Shown here: positions 10,626-22,884 of the stretch, in pieces
How positions within the stretch are numbered: the stretch's first letter is position 1
Layout: the number at the start of each line of letters is the position of its first letter
Assembly: GCA_033961575.1 (NCBI GenBank)
Contig: CM066737.1
Span: forward strand, 83,944,271-84,008,270
Source of the DNA: Aselliscus stoliczkanus
Lineage: Eukaryota; Chordata; Mammalia; Chiroptera; Hipposideridae
DNA length: 64,000 nt
Reading direction: 5' to 3'
The notes under the pieces: model-generated
Databases searched by the model: none
Told to the model about the DNA's origin: nothing
What the model saw: the letters and a program-made list of their open reading frames with translations, nothing else
Program-made: the position numbers and the translations under genes

Positions 10626-12110
10626 AATTCAAGATGATGACATAAGAGGATCCTGAACTTACCTCCTCTCACAAACATACCAAATCTACAGCTACAAATG
10701 GGACAAATTCCTCTGAAATAAAAACTAAAATCTGGCAGAGCAATTCTTATGCATCAGGTGAATGAGACAAGGCCTTCATGGAAGCAAGTAGGAGAGGCTG
10801 GGATACAACATCACCACAACCCATACCCCTGCCTCGGTGACCCAGAGTAGGGAGGGAACTCAAAACTTGGAGCTTCTTCCTGAGGAGTGAAGGATTTGAA
10901 TGCCACATACAGCACCTCAACTTTTAAGACTAACACCTGAGAGACGGTCTCCCAAAACATCTAACTTTGAAAAACAATGAGGCACACATCCATGAGACCA
11001 ACAAACCTATAACAATCCGAGAAATGGCTCTGAAAGGGCTCACACACTCAGACTCATCTGCTTCAGGGCCCACACAGAAGCGGCTGATCTAGGGACACCC
11101 AGATGTTGTGTGGGAGAGGCTCATTTGCTTGTCTTGGGGCACACATTTGTGGGCCTACTGGAGTGCTCTCTGGGACAGAGACTGAAGTGTGCCATCTTTG
11201 TGCTCTCCCTCTGCCTCATTCCAGCCAGAGTCCATCCTTTTTTTTTTAATTTTTTTTATTGAACTCTAGACTCTCCCCACTCCCGCCAAAGACACCATCT
11301 CTGCAGTGGATGGAGCATCCTCAAAAACCTAAAAATGGAACTACCCTATGATCCAGCAATTTGACTTCTGGGTATTTATCCAAAGAAAATGAAAACACTA
11401 ATTCAAAAAGATACATACACCCCCATGTTCACTGCAATATTATTTACAATAGTCAAGACATGGAAACAGCCTCAGAGTCCATCAATGGAAGAGTAGATAA
11501 AGAAACTGTGGTATATATATATACACAATGGAATGTTATTCAGCCATAAAAGAGAAGTAAATCTTATCATTTGCAAGATGGATGGACCTTGAGGGTATTA
11601 TGCTAAGTGAAATAAATAAGACAGAGAAAGACGAATACCATATGTCTCACTTACATGTGGAATCTAAAAAAAACCAAACAAACCCAAAAACTAAAACCCC
11701 TAACTGAAACTGAAACAAAACAGAAACCTGAGTTCATAGATACAGAGAATAGATTGGTGGTTGCCAGAGGTGGGGTGGAGGATAGGGGAATGAGCAAAAA
11801 GGGTGAAGGTGGTCAAAAGTTACACACTTCCAATTATAAATTAAATAAGTCCTGGGAGGTAATGTAAAGCATGGTGACTATAGTTAATAACACTCTACTG
11901 CATATTTGAAAGTTACTAAGAGAGTAGATCTTAAAATTCCTCACAGAAGAAAAAAAAATTTTATAACTACACATGGTGATGAATGTTAACTAGACTTATT
12001 GTGGTGATCATTTCACAATATATACAAGTTTCAAATCATTATGTTTCATACTTGAAAGTATAATGTTATATGTCAATGATACCTCAATAAAAAGTTATTA
12101 CCCCTCAGTG
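10626..12110 (+). mobile_element. old L1 (L1M), 5' UTR joined to 3' end
   Basis: Bases 10,621-11,240 resemble the 5' UTR of an old L1M element (start like caagatgatgacataagagg; gggaactcaaaacttggagc). After a T-rich tract at 11,240-11,265 the sequence joins at about 11,325 to the ORF2 C-terminal part (ggaactaccctatgatccag, ggacttctgggtatttatcc-like) and the 3' UTR (gatggacct..tattatgctaagtgaaataa). Both ORFs are lost. It ends in acctcaataaaaagttatta near 12,110. Confidence 0.7.
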
Positions 12111-12289
12111 ATTGCTTTTAATTATTATTACTACAAATGTTCACTTCCACATCTCAGTTACTTTTCTTTAATAACAACTTTTGAAATATCAGTTTTAAAG
12201 GATAATTGGTCTACCGTCTATGTCACTGGAACATGGGTTCATTTGTCCATGCCTTCTATTTTCCCAGTACAATTGAAGTGAGTATAGAT

Positions 12290-12608
12290 TTGCACTCTCC
12301 AAAAAAGTAGGCACTAGCCACATGTGGATAATAAACACTTGAAAGATGGCTAATTTAAATTGAGATCTGCTATATGTGTAAGTTACACAGGGGATTTTAA
12401 AGGCTAAGTATAAAATAAAAGAATGTTACAATATCTCATAAGTAATTGTGAATTGATTAGCTGTTACAATGTTAGTATTTGGGATATATTGGGTTACATT
12501 GTATTATTAAAATTAATTTTACCTGGGTTTTTTGCCTTATTTTAAATAGACTAGTAGAAAATTACAAATTACATGAGGCTCATATTATATTTCCATTGGA
12601 CAGCACTA
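12290..12608 (-). mobile_element. hAT-type nonautonomous element, antisense
   Basis: The right end ttccattggacagcactagt and the left end tgcactctccaaaaaagtag are imperfect inverted repeats of the kind seen in mammalian elements that begin cactgtccaatagaaatat. Inner blocks (tagccacatgtgg on the left, catgaggctcatatta on the right) fit. Transposase is absent. Confidence 0.55.
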
Positions 12609-12708
12609 GTACAGGCTATTAGTCACAGTCATTCTTCTAGGTAGCCTCTTTGCAATGAGAAGGGCAGTTCATGTGAAATCATGTGACTTTAAAAGATTAC
12701 TAGTTGGG

Positions 12709-12810
12709 CCGGCCGAGTGGCGCGGTGGTTAAGCGCTGGCTTAGGAAGCCAGCTGCCCCAGTTTGGTCTCACATACGATGGCCAGTAACACTGCCCTCAA
12801 AAAAAAAAAA
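12709..12810 (+). mobile_element. short tRNA-derived SINE
   Basis: Head gccggccgagtggcgcggtg, box B-like tttggtctcac, and end aacactgccctc followed by an A run. The 16-bp flank aagattactagttggg is duplicated perfectly at 12,693-12,708 and 12,811-12,826, so this is a fairly recent insertion. Confidence 0.93.
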
Positions 12811-12889
12811 AAGATTACTAGTTGGGATTTTCAATAGCTTAGTCTCAGTCCTGGTACTAGTTCTTTTCAACCTGTTTGTGACACTAAAG

Positions 12890-13025
12890 ATGAAGCATTC
12901 ATTCATAAACCATATATTGAGCACCTGCTATTTGCAAAGTACTGCATCAGGTACTACAAAGAAGACACCCTTATTCCATGGCCCAGATGCTCATGGAACT
13001 TAAAATATAGCAGATGTGGCAAATA
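12890..13025 (-). mobile_element. L2-like fragment, antisense
   Basis: cattcattcataaaccatat, attgagcacctgctatttgc and the following aagtactgcatcaggtacta match the reverse complement of the L2 3' end. Confidence 0.6.
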
Positions 13026-13244
13026 ACAACTGTATGAGTAATTATCAATTACAGCTGTGATGAGAGTAACAAAGGAAATGCACAGGATTATGGCAATGAA
13101 GGACCTAACCTATTTAGGATAGAGGGGTGGCCAGATGGAAGGGCCATGTATTGTTTTTCATGTAAAGTAATATTTAAGCAGCATGGTGCAGTATATTAAT
13201 ATGATAGTGGTTAATGTTGGAGATGGTTATCTTGCATTCCAATC

Positions 13245-13815
13245 CTGTTCCTGGATAAAGGAAATATGGCATATATAATATTCCATTGTGCATGTGTCTT
13301 AAAAAAAGAAGGAAATCCTGCCATTTTTGACAACATGGATGAACCTGGAGGATGTATGCCAAGTGTAATAAGCCAGACACAGAATGATAAATACTACATG
13401 ATCTCATTTATATGCAGAATATAAATAGTCAAAGTCATAGAAACACAGGATAGAATGATGGTTGCCAGGGAATGGGGTGGGAGAAATGGAGTGATGGTCA
13501 AAGAGTCAAAGGGTACAAACTTTCAGTTATGCAAAATGAGTAAGTTCTGGAAATCTAATTTACAGCAATTTGACTAAAGTTAACAATATCGCATCGTATA
13601 CTTGAAACTTACTAAGTGGGTAGATCTTTAGAATTCTTTTAACACACACATACACAAATGAGAAAATGGTAAGAAGAAAATGTGAGATGATCCATATTTT
13701 AATTAGCTTGATTGTGGTAATTATTTTAATATATATGTATATCTAACTATCAAGTTGTGTACTTTACATATATACAATTTGATTTGTCAATTATATCTTA
13801 ACAAAACTGGGAAAA
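13245..13815 (+). mobile_element. old L1 3' end fragment
   Basis: Sense-strand L1 blocks occur in order: gacaacatggatgaacctgg, cagacacagaatgataaata, gatggttgccagggaatggg, and the 3' UTR through aattatatcttaacaaaact. It is 5'-truncated and has no intact frame. Confidence 0.75.
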
Positions 13816-14150
13816 TTAATATGTTCAATTTGAATGACAACTAAAATTCATGTACTTAGCCAGCTATATATAATTTTCAACGGAGGAGCAATTTCCCATT
13901 GTGTTAAGCTTTGAAATGTAATTAAAGGGGATAAAAAAATACCAGTAATTTACAGTCACTTCCTGGTAAAAATTACCTTTGAAATAATTTATGAAGTGGG
14001 AAAAATGGGATTTTAATAATATGAAATATAAACTGGTTTCTAGTAAGATCTACTATTTGTACAACATTAGGGGATATGTAGTGTGTAAATATGCTTAATA
14101 GTATGTTTTGTGTTATGTTAGCATTTTTATTAAAGACCCTAGAGCATTTT
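13816..14150. other. unassigned AT-rich stretch
   Basis: Nothing recognised. Confidence 0.4.
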
Positions 14151-14152
14151 AT

Positions 14153-14275
14153 TTTATTTATTTATTTTTATTTTATTTTTTGAGGACAGTGTCACTGGCC
14201 CTCATATGTGGGTCCCGAACAGGGGCAGCTGGCTTCCCAAGCCAGCTCTTAACCACTGTGCCATTCGGCCGGCCC
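14153..14275 (-). mobile_element. short tRNA-derived SINE, antisense
   Basis: Minus-strand read: gggccggccgaatggcacag, then gctggcttgggaagccagct, box B-like gttcgggacccac and an A/T-rich tail (TTTA repeats at 14,150-14,190). agagcat flanks the left side and gagcatat the right. Confidence 0.85.
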
Positions 14276-14279
14276 TGAG

Positions 14280-17200
14280 CATATTAAATAGGCTTATTAA
14301 AATGTTCTGTTCTCTTCTGATTAAGGCAATGCTCACATCTTATACCTGATATTTCCCTCACAGTTCTAGAATAGTTACAATAGAGAATTTTAGAATCGGA
14401 CTTTTAATTGGAAAAATAGAATTATTCATTAGGATGACCACAGATTAGAAATTTGGTAAATCCAGAAACACACATATAAAACATATATTATCACCGTAAA
14501 TGAAAAATCAAGTCTCCAGGGATGGAAAGTTGTTGCATAGTGTTTTCTCTCTCAGAGTTAATAGTCAAAAGTTTTTCTAGCAATGAAAACAATCAGAGGA
14601 TCCCCCACCCCCACCTCAAACACTCAGACCCAATAAAACATGTTAAGATATACAATGTCAGAAACCCTAGTGTTCTTCCTTGTTGCTGTTTTGCTATCAC
14701 AAATTGATACCATTATCATAATTTCTTTATCAATCAGTTCTCCCTGAACTAACAGGTTAGTCTCTTTATGAGTTTCTCTTTAAATTAAAATTACCTTAAT
14801 TTTTCCTAGTTATCCATCTGCCTGAGGGATGACTGTAACTGGTTATGAAAGACCTAGGTAATATTTATTAATTTTCTAAATTGGATTATGGCACTAGGTA
14901 GCAGCCTTGCAAGTCTGGCATTACCTTAAGAAAGCATTTTCCAAATCTTAATCTATGAAGTGTCAGCCATATTAAGCCAATTGATACTTATTTCTTATCC
15001 CACTCATGTAAGACTTTAGGCTGTTAAGCTTACTTCTCAAGGTACAAGGAAAATACAGCATAGGGAACCTATAGAGAAGTATTGCCCATTTTTTACTAGG
15101 AAATGATTGGAAGGAAGATGAAAATGAGGGAGAGAGGGAAAGAAGGAAGCAGTCACTAATTTCCCTAGTTGTGGCTGTAGGACATAGGAAGGAGGTACTT
15201 TTGATAAATGAGAATAACATTGAAGGTGCAGAAGGAGGGTGTTGCTTTCACTCTCCAATGAGAGACCTAGGAAAAGGTCACTTCTTGGGCTGCCCCTCTC
15301 CCGCTAACCTTGAACAATACTCTAGGAACTTGACCTTTTAGTGGGATCTGACAGAGGGAAGCCCTGAAGTTTTCCTTTCCTGAACTAACCTCAGGTTCCA
15401 ATGGCACAGGCATTTCTTTGAGATCTGACTGGCCTGATCAGGAGCTCACTGTAGCTGTTGAGCCAGCAGATGTGATGGGGGATCAGTTGCCATCAATAAC
15501 CTGTCAGCAGTGAAGGCCAAGTTGAAGTTGTTCTGATCAAGTTAAAAGTCACTAGATCACTAACTGAATCAATCAGATACTTCAGCCATGACTATCAGCA
15601 AAGTGAGCCACTCCCATGTTTACAAGGAATCTTGTCACAGAGGCCAGAAGAATAGAGGCATCACATCTGAGGATCTTGGTTATTTTACATGTCAAGGAGA
15701 TCCTTAAAACCCTTTTCTTCATATACCCTGACACCACCTTAGGGAGGGAAACAAGGGAAAGGGAAGGGTCTCTGAAAGATTATTTTATTCCAAATCTGAT
15801 AATCTGCATTTCTGAATGATGTTCCTCAGTATTTCTAGATCACACTAAGCTTATACCAGATTGAATATTTAGAGATAATGTTCTCCTTTGACAACTTGGT
15901 AGGGAAAGGTTATCTTTGAATGGCAAAATAAATAAATCACATTTTATTTTGAGTGACTTCACCCCACCAGACAAATAAAGAAAGCATTCCCCTAAGCTTC
16001 CCTGTTTGGCAAGGGTTCCTCCTATTTTCTTTTCTACTAAGTCTGTGAAAAAGAGAGATAACATTATAGGTTCCCTGTGTTTCTGACATACTTGGTGAGT
16101 CTCAATTGATGTGCAAATATCTACTCGTCTTGAGATAAAAGACGTTAAGAGAAGGAGATCTAAGATCCATCTTTAAAATAAAAATTAGCTTTTCATCAGA
16201 GTACAGTCTACTGAGTACAAGAAGCTGTGCTTGGAGCTGTAAGTGGTAAATGTTTAGTACAAATTGTCATTATCAGTGTGAACTCTGTCCTCTCCTGATG
16301 TCCCCTGTCCAATTTATCACACCTAATCCAATTCTCCGCCATTGCTCTGGGTGACTCTGACTCTCATCAGGTCCTTTCTGTTTTGACTTGTGCCTTCCAA
16401 GCTTGGACCCCATGAGTAGCTGTGTTAATGATGAAAGTCAATTTTTGTACCCTATGTCTATACCCCCCAGAGAAAGACCTGGAGACTAAACCACGAGGAG
16501 CAGTGCGACACTCCAATAAGGAGTTGGAGATAATTCTAGGATTTGGGCTTACGCTAATTGATTTCAGGACGGCTCCAAGAAAGTGAATGTCTGTCTGGAG
16601 TGTGTATTGTCAGAAAGCAGAAATAACTTGAAGATTGGGTCATTATAATTATTTTCTAGGTGACAGCAGAAAAGGAGTGAGGCTAAAGTTGTCATTGGGA
16701 AGAAGCAGTAATTACTTACATTAGCTGAAAGGGGGGTATTTGGTCATTTTTTGTGATTGCATAATTATGAAGTCATTCTTGTCTTGTTCAATCATAGTCA
16801 TGAAGATTCCTTATTTGATAATGATATTCTGTGACTTCATCTTAACCAGAGGAATATCATGGTCTAGTTAGAACCAACTAGACCAAGTACTAGATGTCAC
16901 CTCTCAGGGCTCTCATATTCTTTCTCACATGGAAACTTTTATGCTCTGAACTATCAGGTCTGTCATGCCAGTTACCAAGATTTTGCTGTCAAGAGTTGAT
17001 CTGAAGAAAATTATGATTACCTACTTTGAAAATCTACTACAAATCAATATTTTCTAACCCCAAGTGCTCCTTCACTACTCCTTGACAATAAAAAAAATGC
17101 AATTCTTGTTGAGTTTTTATTGTAATGACCATGAAAGCCATCAAACTCTTCATGCATTCCTCAGGGTATAATTTCATCACAGCATCTCCTAATTTTGATA

Positions 17201-17460
17201 AATGAGTACATTTACAAACTAGCTGAAAGATTGAGACCATGTAATTACAATATCCTCTTTCTAATTACCTCCCCCTCCTCATTGCCTCTAAGTGCCTCTG
17301 TGAATTCTAGTTCTTCTTCCTCTCTATATAAGAAGATTCCCACATTCCTGTTGGATCTACTGGAGTTTCTGATTGCATACCATCTAATTGCTTGTATGAC
17401 ATTGCCCAATCACTCATTTCTTCTCTGTCCACCATCTTCTTTCTGTTCCTTTATTTTCAT
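14280..17460. other. unassigned stretch, no supported gene
   Basis: About 3.2 kb without a repeat I can name. Short open frames exist on both strands but none shows a domain, a convincing splice context or a codon pattern worth claiming. A host intron or intergenic sequence fits. Confidence 0.45.
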
Positions 17461-17466
17461 AAAAGT

Positions 17467-17836
17467 GTTATTGACTGAATGTTTTTTGTCTCCTCAAAAT
17501 GTATATGTTGAAGCCTAACCTTGAAGCTGACTGTTTGGAGACAGGGCCTTTGCAGAAGTAATTAAAATTAAATGAGGTCATAAAGGTGGGGCCTTAATCT
17601 GATGGAATTTGTGTCCTTAACACAGGGAGAAGAGAAACCAGAGAGTTCTCTCTCCCTCATCTGTGGACATAAGGCAGACTTCTATCAACTAGGAAGTGAG
17701 CTCTCACCAGAAACCTAACCATGATGGTACCCTGGTTTAAAACTCCCAGTGTTCAAAACTTGAGAAAATAATTTTGTGCTGTTTAAGTCACCCAGTCTGT
17801 GGTATTCTGTTATGGCAGCCTGAACCAATTAATACA
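17467..17836 (-). mobile_element. MaLR-like LTR, antisense
   Basis: On the minus strand it starts tgtattaattggttcaggct and runs through gccataacagaataccacag and a middle with ggtttctggtgagagctcac to cattcagtcaataac. It belongs to the same LTR type as 265-612 in opposite orientation. Confidence 0.6.
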
Positions 17837-17839
17837 TAC

Positions 17840-18396
17840 TAAATACCAATATCCCCTTATACACATATATATTCTCATCTTCCTCCCAACTAGAAATTAT
17901 TCTTTCTTGTGCTCTCATTTCTGAACAGACTCAACTATTCTCATTACCTTCTGTTATTTTCTTCATCATGAAAAATGTAGAAATTCAGAAAATTAGAGAG
18001 AAAAATAGAACACCTGTGGTTTTTACCATCGCAAATTAATAAGCATTCACATACATTATGTTAAAGATTTTTTAATCAAAAATTTTATTACTGGAATTGA
18101 TACTTTGTTGTCTCATAAACATTATCAGAATTATGCTGGCTAAAGGTCTATATAATGTTTTAAATATCAATATAATAATGTAAAAGCAACCAAGTTCTCT
18201 GGAATTTCATATTTTCTGTTACTATAATTTTGATCTTTAAGTCACTATAGCCAGGAATTCTCTTTTTTAACTTCCAGACAAGTTATTCAAATCCTAATGC
18301 TTTTTCTTTCTCACACTCTCTCATAGTGGTACTGTCTCTCTGTAGAAAATGTCAATATCCAAGCCCAGGCCTTATTATTTCATGCTGAAGACATTT
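17840..18396. other. unassigned AT-rich stretch
   Basis: Nothing recognised. Confidence 0.4.
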
Positions 18397-18409
18397 CAAT
18401 ATTTTTCTT

Positions 18410-18545
18410 TTTTTCTTTTTTCTTTTCTTTTCTTTCTTTATTTATTTATTTAGGGCAGTGTCACTAGCCCTCATATGTGGGACCCAACCCGGGGCCGCTG
18501 GCTTCCCAAGCCAGCACTTAACCACCGCGCCACTTGGCTGGCCCT
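18410..18545 (-). mobile_element. short tRNA-derived SINE, antisense
   Basis: Minus-strand head gggccagccaagtggcgcgg and box B-like sequence are clear; the A tail is a long T/C-rich tract on the plus strand. The 13-bp duplication caatatttttctt is perfect at 18,397-18,409 and 18,546-18,558. Confidence 0.92.
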
Positions 18546-18559
18546 CAATATTTTTCTTA

Positions 18560-20580
18560 CTAGCCTCCAAGGTCTAATTTGAAATCATTTTTGTGTGAAA
18601 GTCACACATAACACAAAATTAACTATTTCACAGTGAACAACTCAAAGTCATTTAATGAATTCACAATATTGTGCAACCACCAACTCTATTTAGTTCCAAA
18701 ATATTTTCATCACCCTTAAAGAAAACAAGGAACCACCAAGCAGTTCATTCCATTCCTCCTATCCCCTAGACCCTGGAAACCACCAGTTTGCTTTTGTTTC
18801 AGTGAATTTACCTATTCTGGATATTTCATACATATGGAATCATCTGATAGGTGATCTTTTTTTTCTGGCTCTTTTCACTTAGCATAATATGTCACAGGTT
18901 CACCCATGTATCCATGTATCAGAACTTCATTCCTTTGTATGGCATGCATAAATAAATAAATACCACAATTTATCTGCTCACTTGTTAATGGATGATTTTA
19001 TTATAATGTATCTCAGGATATATCTCTGAGCTTATCTTATTTGGAGCTTGGTGAGCTTCTTGAATAGAGTCATGGCTTTCATCAAGTTTAGGAAGTAATC
19101 AGCTACTATTTCTTCAAGTGTTCTTTCTGACATTTTTCTTGTCTCTTTTTCTTCTTAGACTCATAATGTATACTGTGGTATTCTTGATGTAGTCTGACAG
19201 CTTCCTTAGGCTCTGTTCATTTTTCTTCATTACTTTTTCTTTGTGTTCCTCAGAGTAGATCATTTTAATTGCCCTATCTTTAAGTTTGCTACTTTTTTTT
19301 CTTTTGATTGCTTAGATTGGCTATTAAAACTGAATTTTTCATTTTGGGTATTTTATTTTCAGCTCCAGAATATCTGTTTATTATCTTTTTATAATTTCTA
19401 TCCCTTTATTGATATCCTATGTTCATATACTGTTCTGCTGGTTTCATTTAATTCTTGTCCATGGTTTCCTTTTGCTCTTTGAGCATAGTTAAGACAGCTG
19501 ATTTAAAGTCTTTGTCTAGTTTGTCCCTTATCTGGGCTTCCTTAGGGACAGTTTTGTCAATTTGGTTTTTTTCCTTGTGCATATGCCATACTTTCCCATT
19601 TCTCTGTATACTGTGTATTTTTTTTGAAACTGGATATTTCAAGTATTTTGATATAGTAGTTCTGGAAATTAGATCATCTCCCTTCTCTGGAGTTTGCAGC
19701 CATTGATTGCTATGAACTATATTTATTCTTTTCTTCAGTGACTTATCTAAACTAGTTTTTCAAAGCCTGAATTGTTTTGTGAGGTAACTGAAGTCTCTCT
19801 CCTGTTATCTCAGTGGTCAGTCAGTGATCTAACAGAGATACCCTTAAATGCCTGGAACCAAAAAAATACTCTCCTGGTCTTTGCATATTGGGTCTGAGTT
19901 GGGGTACTTCTTTACTATTAAGCTCGGATTCCAACAACTCTGTCTCAGCCTGCACCTCCTACTTGTTCAGAGTCCATAAATCAACCAGAAGTATAAAATC
20001 TGGGGTCCTCTCAGGTCTTTACAGTGCATGTGTCCTGACCTGGGCATGAGCTTAACACTCCAGCATCCTCAGTAAATAAGGTAGCCCTAAAAAGCCCTTA
20101 TTGCCTCAAATACCTTTCTCCCGACTCCTTCTTTTCAGACCTCTGAGGCTGTCTGCTGTGTGTCCTGTTTGTTATCCCTTGCTCTAGGTTGCTACCAGTG
20201 GAATATATCTTTAAATGATTTCAACAAATGCTGCCACCCAGGAAGCCATTTTAGCCAAAGGTGGGCAAAACAAAGGTCTGCTTCTCTGTTGGTCTCTCAG
20301 AGACCCACAAGACAGGAAAAGCATACGACCACAATTTTTTGAGAACAAGGTCTGTATTGGCACCAGAAGGCCACTGCTATGGACCACTAATGCCTAGGGT
20401 AATGGGAGATGGTTGACTGGTAAACACACCACAACACTTTCATTCCTAATTTCAGCAGCCTATTCCTTTATTAAGCACTCTCCTCATAGGTGTAAGTTTT
20501 AAAAAAAAATATATATATATATATATTATATTCAAGAGCTCCCAAAATTTTGAAATTCTCTTTTTTCGTTGTTTTTTTTT
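18560..20580 (-). mobile_element. old L1/HAL1 sequence, antisense
   Basis: 18,580-18,950 is an antisense L1 3' region (cacaatattgtgcaaccacc, atggaatcatctgataggtg, cacttagcataatatgtcac). From about 19,000 the sequence changes to antisense ORF1/5' UTR-type sequence (tatttcttcaagtgttcttt, tgtccatggtttccttttgc, gtccttgtctagttt-like), as in the 620-2,420 block. ORF2 is missing between them, which fits HAL1 (half-L1) or an internally deleted L1. Confidence 0.5.
20511..20527. repeat. (AT)n microsatellite
   Basis: Short alternating AT run following an A run. Confidence 0.8.
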
Positions 20581-21787
20581 TTCTTTTCTTTTTTTTCAGT
20601 TTAATGGTTGCTTCAGTGGAGGGACTGATTCTGTGAGCCCCTACTCAGCGATTTTTTCTTCAACTCATTTTGTTATATATCAAAATTGACCTTCCTTAAA
20701 TACCTCAATGAGAGTACCACTTGTTTGTTAAAACAACAAAAAATTACTCACAAAATGTGCCCATATTCTTTCAGGTGACAATCAAATTTTACCAGCTGAA
20801 AAAGGTAATTTCATCCTGCTACTTTGGTGAAAAAATCTTGTAATCCAGAGCCAGACTCAATATCTACCATTCTTTAATGACACAAACATATGCAGAACAT
20901 TCCAGCCAACAGCAGCAAAATATACCTTCTTCTCCAGGCACACTGAATGATCCCCCAAATAGATTACAGTAGGTCAGAAAATAAGTTTTCCCAAATTTAA
21001 AAAGATTGAAATCATAACAAGTATATTTTACAACCAAAATGGTATGAAACTAGTAATGACTAAGAAGGGGAAAACTGGAAAATTCACAAATCATAGAAAT
21101 AACACAATCCTGAACAACCAATGGGCCAATAAGAAATGAAAAGGAACATTAGAAAATATCTTGAGACAAATTAAAATGGAAAAACAATATACTCAAACTT
21201 ATGGTATGCAACAAAACCAGCACAAAGAGGGAATTTTATAGTGATAAACATGTATATTAAAAAAGAAGACCTCAAATAAGCAACTTAACTTTTCACTTAT
21301 AAAAATAACAAACTAAGCCAAAATTGATGAGAAAGAGTAAAATAAATATTAGAGCAGAAATAAACAAATAGACTGAAAAAAAACAATTTAAAAATATCAA
21401 CAAAACCAACAGGTGGTTATTTGAAAAGATAAACAAAATTGATATACATTCAGCTCAACTAACCAGGAAAAAAGAGAGAAGGTTCAAATAAATAAAATCA
21501 GGGACAAAAGGGGAAACATTTCAACTATTATTGCAGAAATACAAAAGATAATAAGATATTACTATAAATAATTACATGACAACAAATTGGATAACTGAGA
21601 AGAAATTGATAAATTCCTAAAAACATACACCCCTTCAAGACTGAATCATGAAGAAACAGATAATCTGACAGAACTACAATGCATAAGGATATTGCATTAG
21701 TAATCAAAACCCTCCCAAAAAAGAAAATTTCAGAACAAGATTGCTTCATTAGTGAATTCTATCAAATATTTAAAAAGAATTCACACC

Positions 21788-21901
21788 AGGCCAGCCAAGT
21801 GGCTCAGTGGTTAACCGCTGGCTTGGAAAGCCAGCAGCCCTGGTTTGGTCCCACATGTGAGGGCCAGTGACACTACCCTCAAAAAAAACAAAACAACAAA
21901 A
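21788..21901 (+). mobile_element. short tRNA-derived SINE
   Basis: Head ggccagccaagtggctcagt, box B-like tttggtcccac, end gacactaccctc plus an A-rich tail. Flanks gaattcacacc (21,777-21,787) and gaattaacacc (21,902-21,912) are a near-perfect duplication. Confidence 0.9.
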
Positions 21902-22008
21902 GAATTAACACCAATATTAATCAAACTCTTCCAAAAAACTGAAGGGGGAAACACTTTGAAACTCATTTTATGAAGCCAGCATTACCATGATACCACAAGG
22001 GAAAAAAA

Positions 22009-22011
<3 letters not shown>

Positions 22012-22049
<38 letters not shown>
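22012..22049. repeat. (CA)n microsatellite
   Basis: About nineteen uninterrupted CA units inside the old L1. Confidence 0.95.
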
Positions 22050-22050
<1 letters not shown>

Positions 22051-22744
22051 GCACAGTACAAGAAAATTATAGGCAACATCAAAGGAGATATAGATGGAAT
22101 ATACCTCAACATAATAAAAAACACATATGAGACAAGTAAAAGAAGCAGAAGGCATCAAAATAAAAAAGAAGCAAAATTATCTTTCTTTCCAGATGATGTG
22201 ATTCTATATGTGCAAAACCCTAAAGACTACACACAGACAAAAAAATGTTAGAATAAATAAATTCAGTAAAGCTTCAGGACAAAAAGCCAATGTAAAAAAA
22301 AACAGTTGTGTTTTACACACTAACAATAACTATCCAATAGGAAATTAAGAAAAAAACCATTTATAATAGCACGAAAAAGAATAAAATACTTAGAAATAAA
22401 CTTGATCAAGGAGGTGAAAGACTTGTACACTGAAAACTACAAGACATAAATAAAGGAAATTAAAGGAAATAGAAAAAATGAATAGACATCTTGTTTCTAT
22501 GGATTGGAAGACTTATTATTACTAAAATGTTCACACTATTCAAAGAGATCTACGGATTAAATACTACCCCATCAACGCTCCAGTGACATATTTTACAGGA
22601 ATAGAAAAAAATAATCTTGAAGTTCTCACGGAACCACAAGACTCAGACTGGCCAAAGTGATCTTGGGAAAGAACAAAGCTGGAGGCATCACACTCTTTGA
22701 TTTAAAATATGTTAGAAATTATAGTAATTAAAACAATATGGATG

Positions 22745-22875
22745 GGCCAGCCGAGTGGCGTGGTGGTTAAGCGCTGGCTTGGGAAGCCAGCAGCCCCGGT
22801 TCGGTCCCACATATGAGGGCCATTGACACTGCCATAAAAAAAAAAAAAAAAAAAAAAAAAACAAAGAAAAAAAAC
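22745..22875 (+). mobile_element. short tRNA-derived SINE at an L1 5' junction
   Basis: Head ggccagccgagtggcgtggt, box B-like gttcggtcccac, end gacactgccat plus a long A run. The 13-bp aacaatatggatg is perfect at 22,732-22,744 and 22,876-22,888. That target spans the join between the old L1 (aacaatatg) and the 5' end of the younger L1 (starting about 22,885), so the SINE came last. Confidence 0.92.
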
Positions 22876-22884
22876 AACAATATG

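Larger units (their letters stand above)
20830..22744 (+). mobile_element. old L1 ORF2 (left part), split by later insertions
   Basis: Sense L1 ORF2 order is visible: aacattccagccaacagcag, then accaaaatggtatgaaacta in the endonuclease region, then reverse transcriptase-region sequence (tctttccagatgatgtgatt, corresponding to the catalytic Asp-Asp segment) and cttagaaataaacttgatca. Every frame is broken. A SINE (21,788-21,900) and a CA repeat lie inside it. At aacaatatggatg it is cut, and it resumes at about 26,130 with caatatgattctgggataaa. Confidence 0.75.

Noticed and set aside
12709..12780. tRNA gene-like sequence (also at the other SINE heads)
   Set aside because: The sequence keeps box A- and B-like elements but runs on into a SINE tail with A run and target duplication. 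It is a SINE head, not a tRNA gene.
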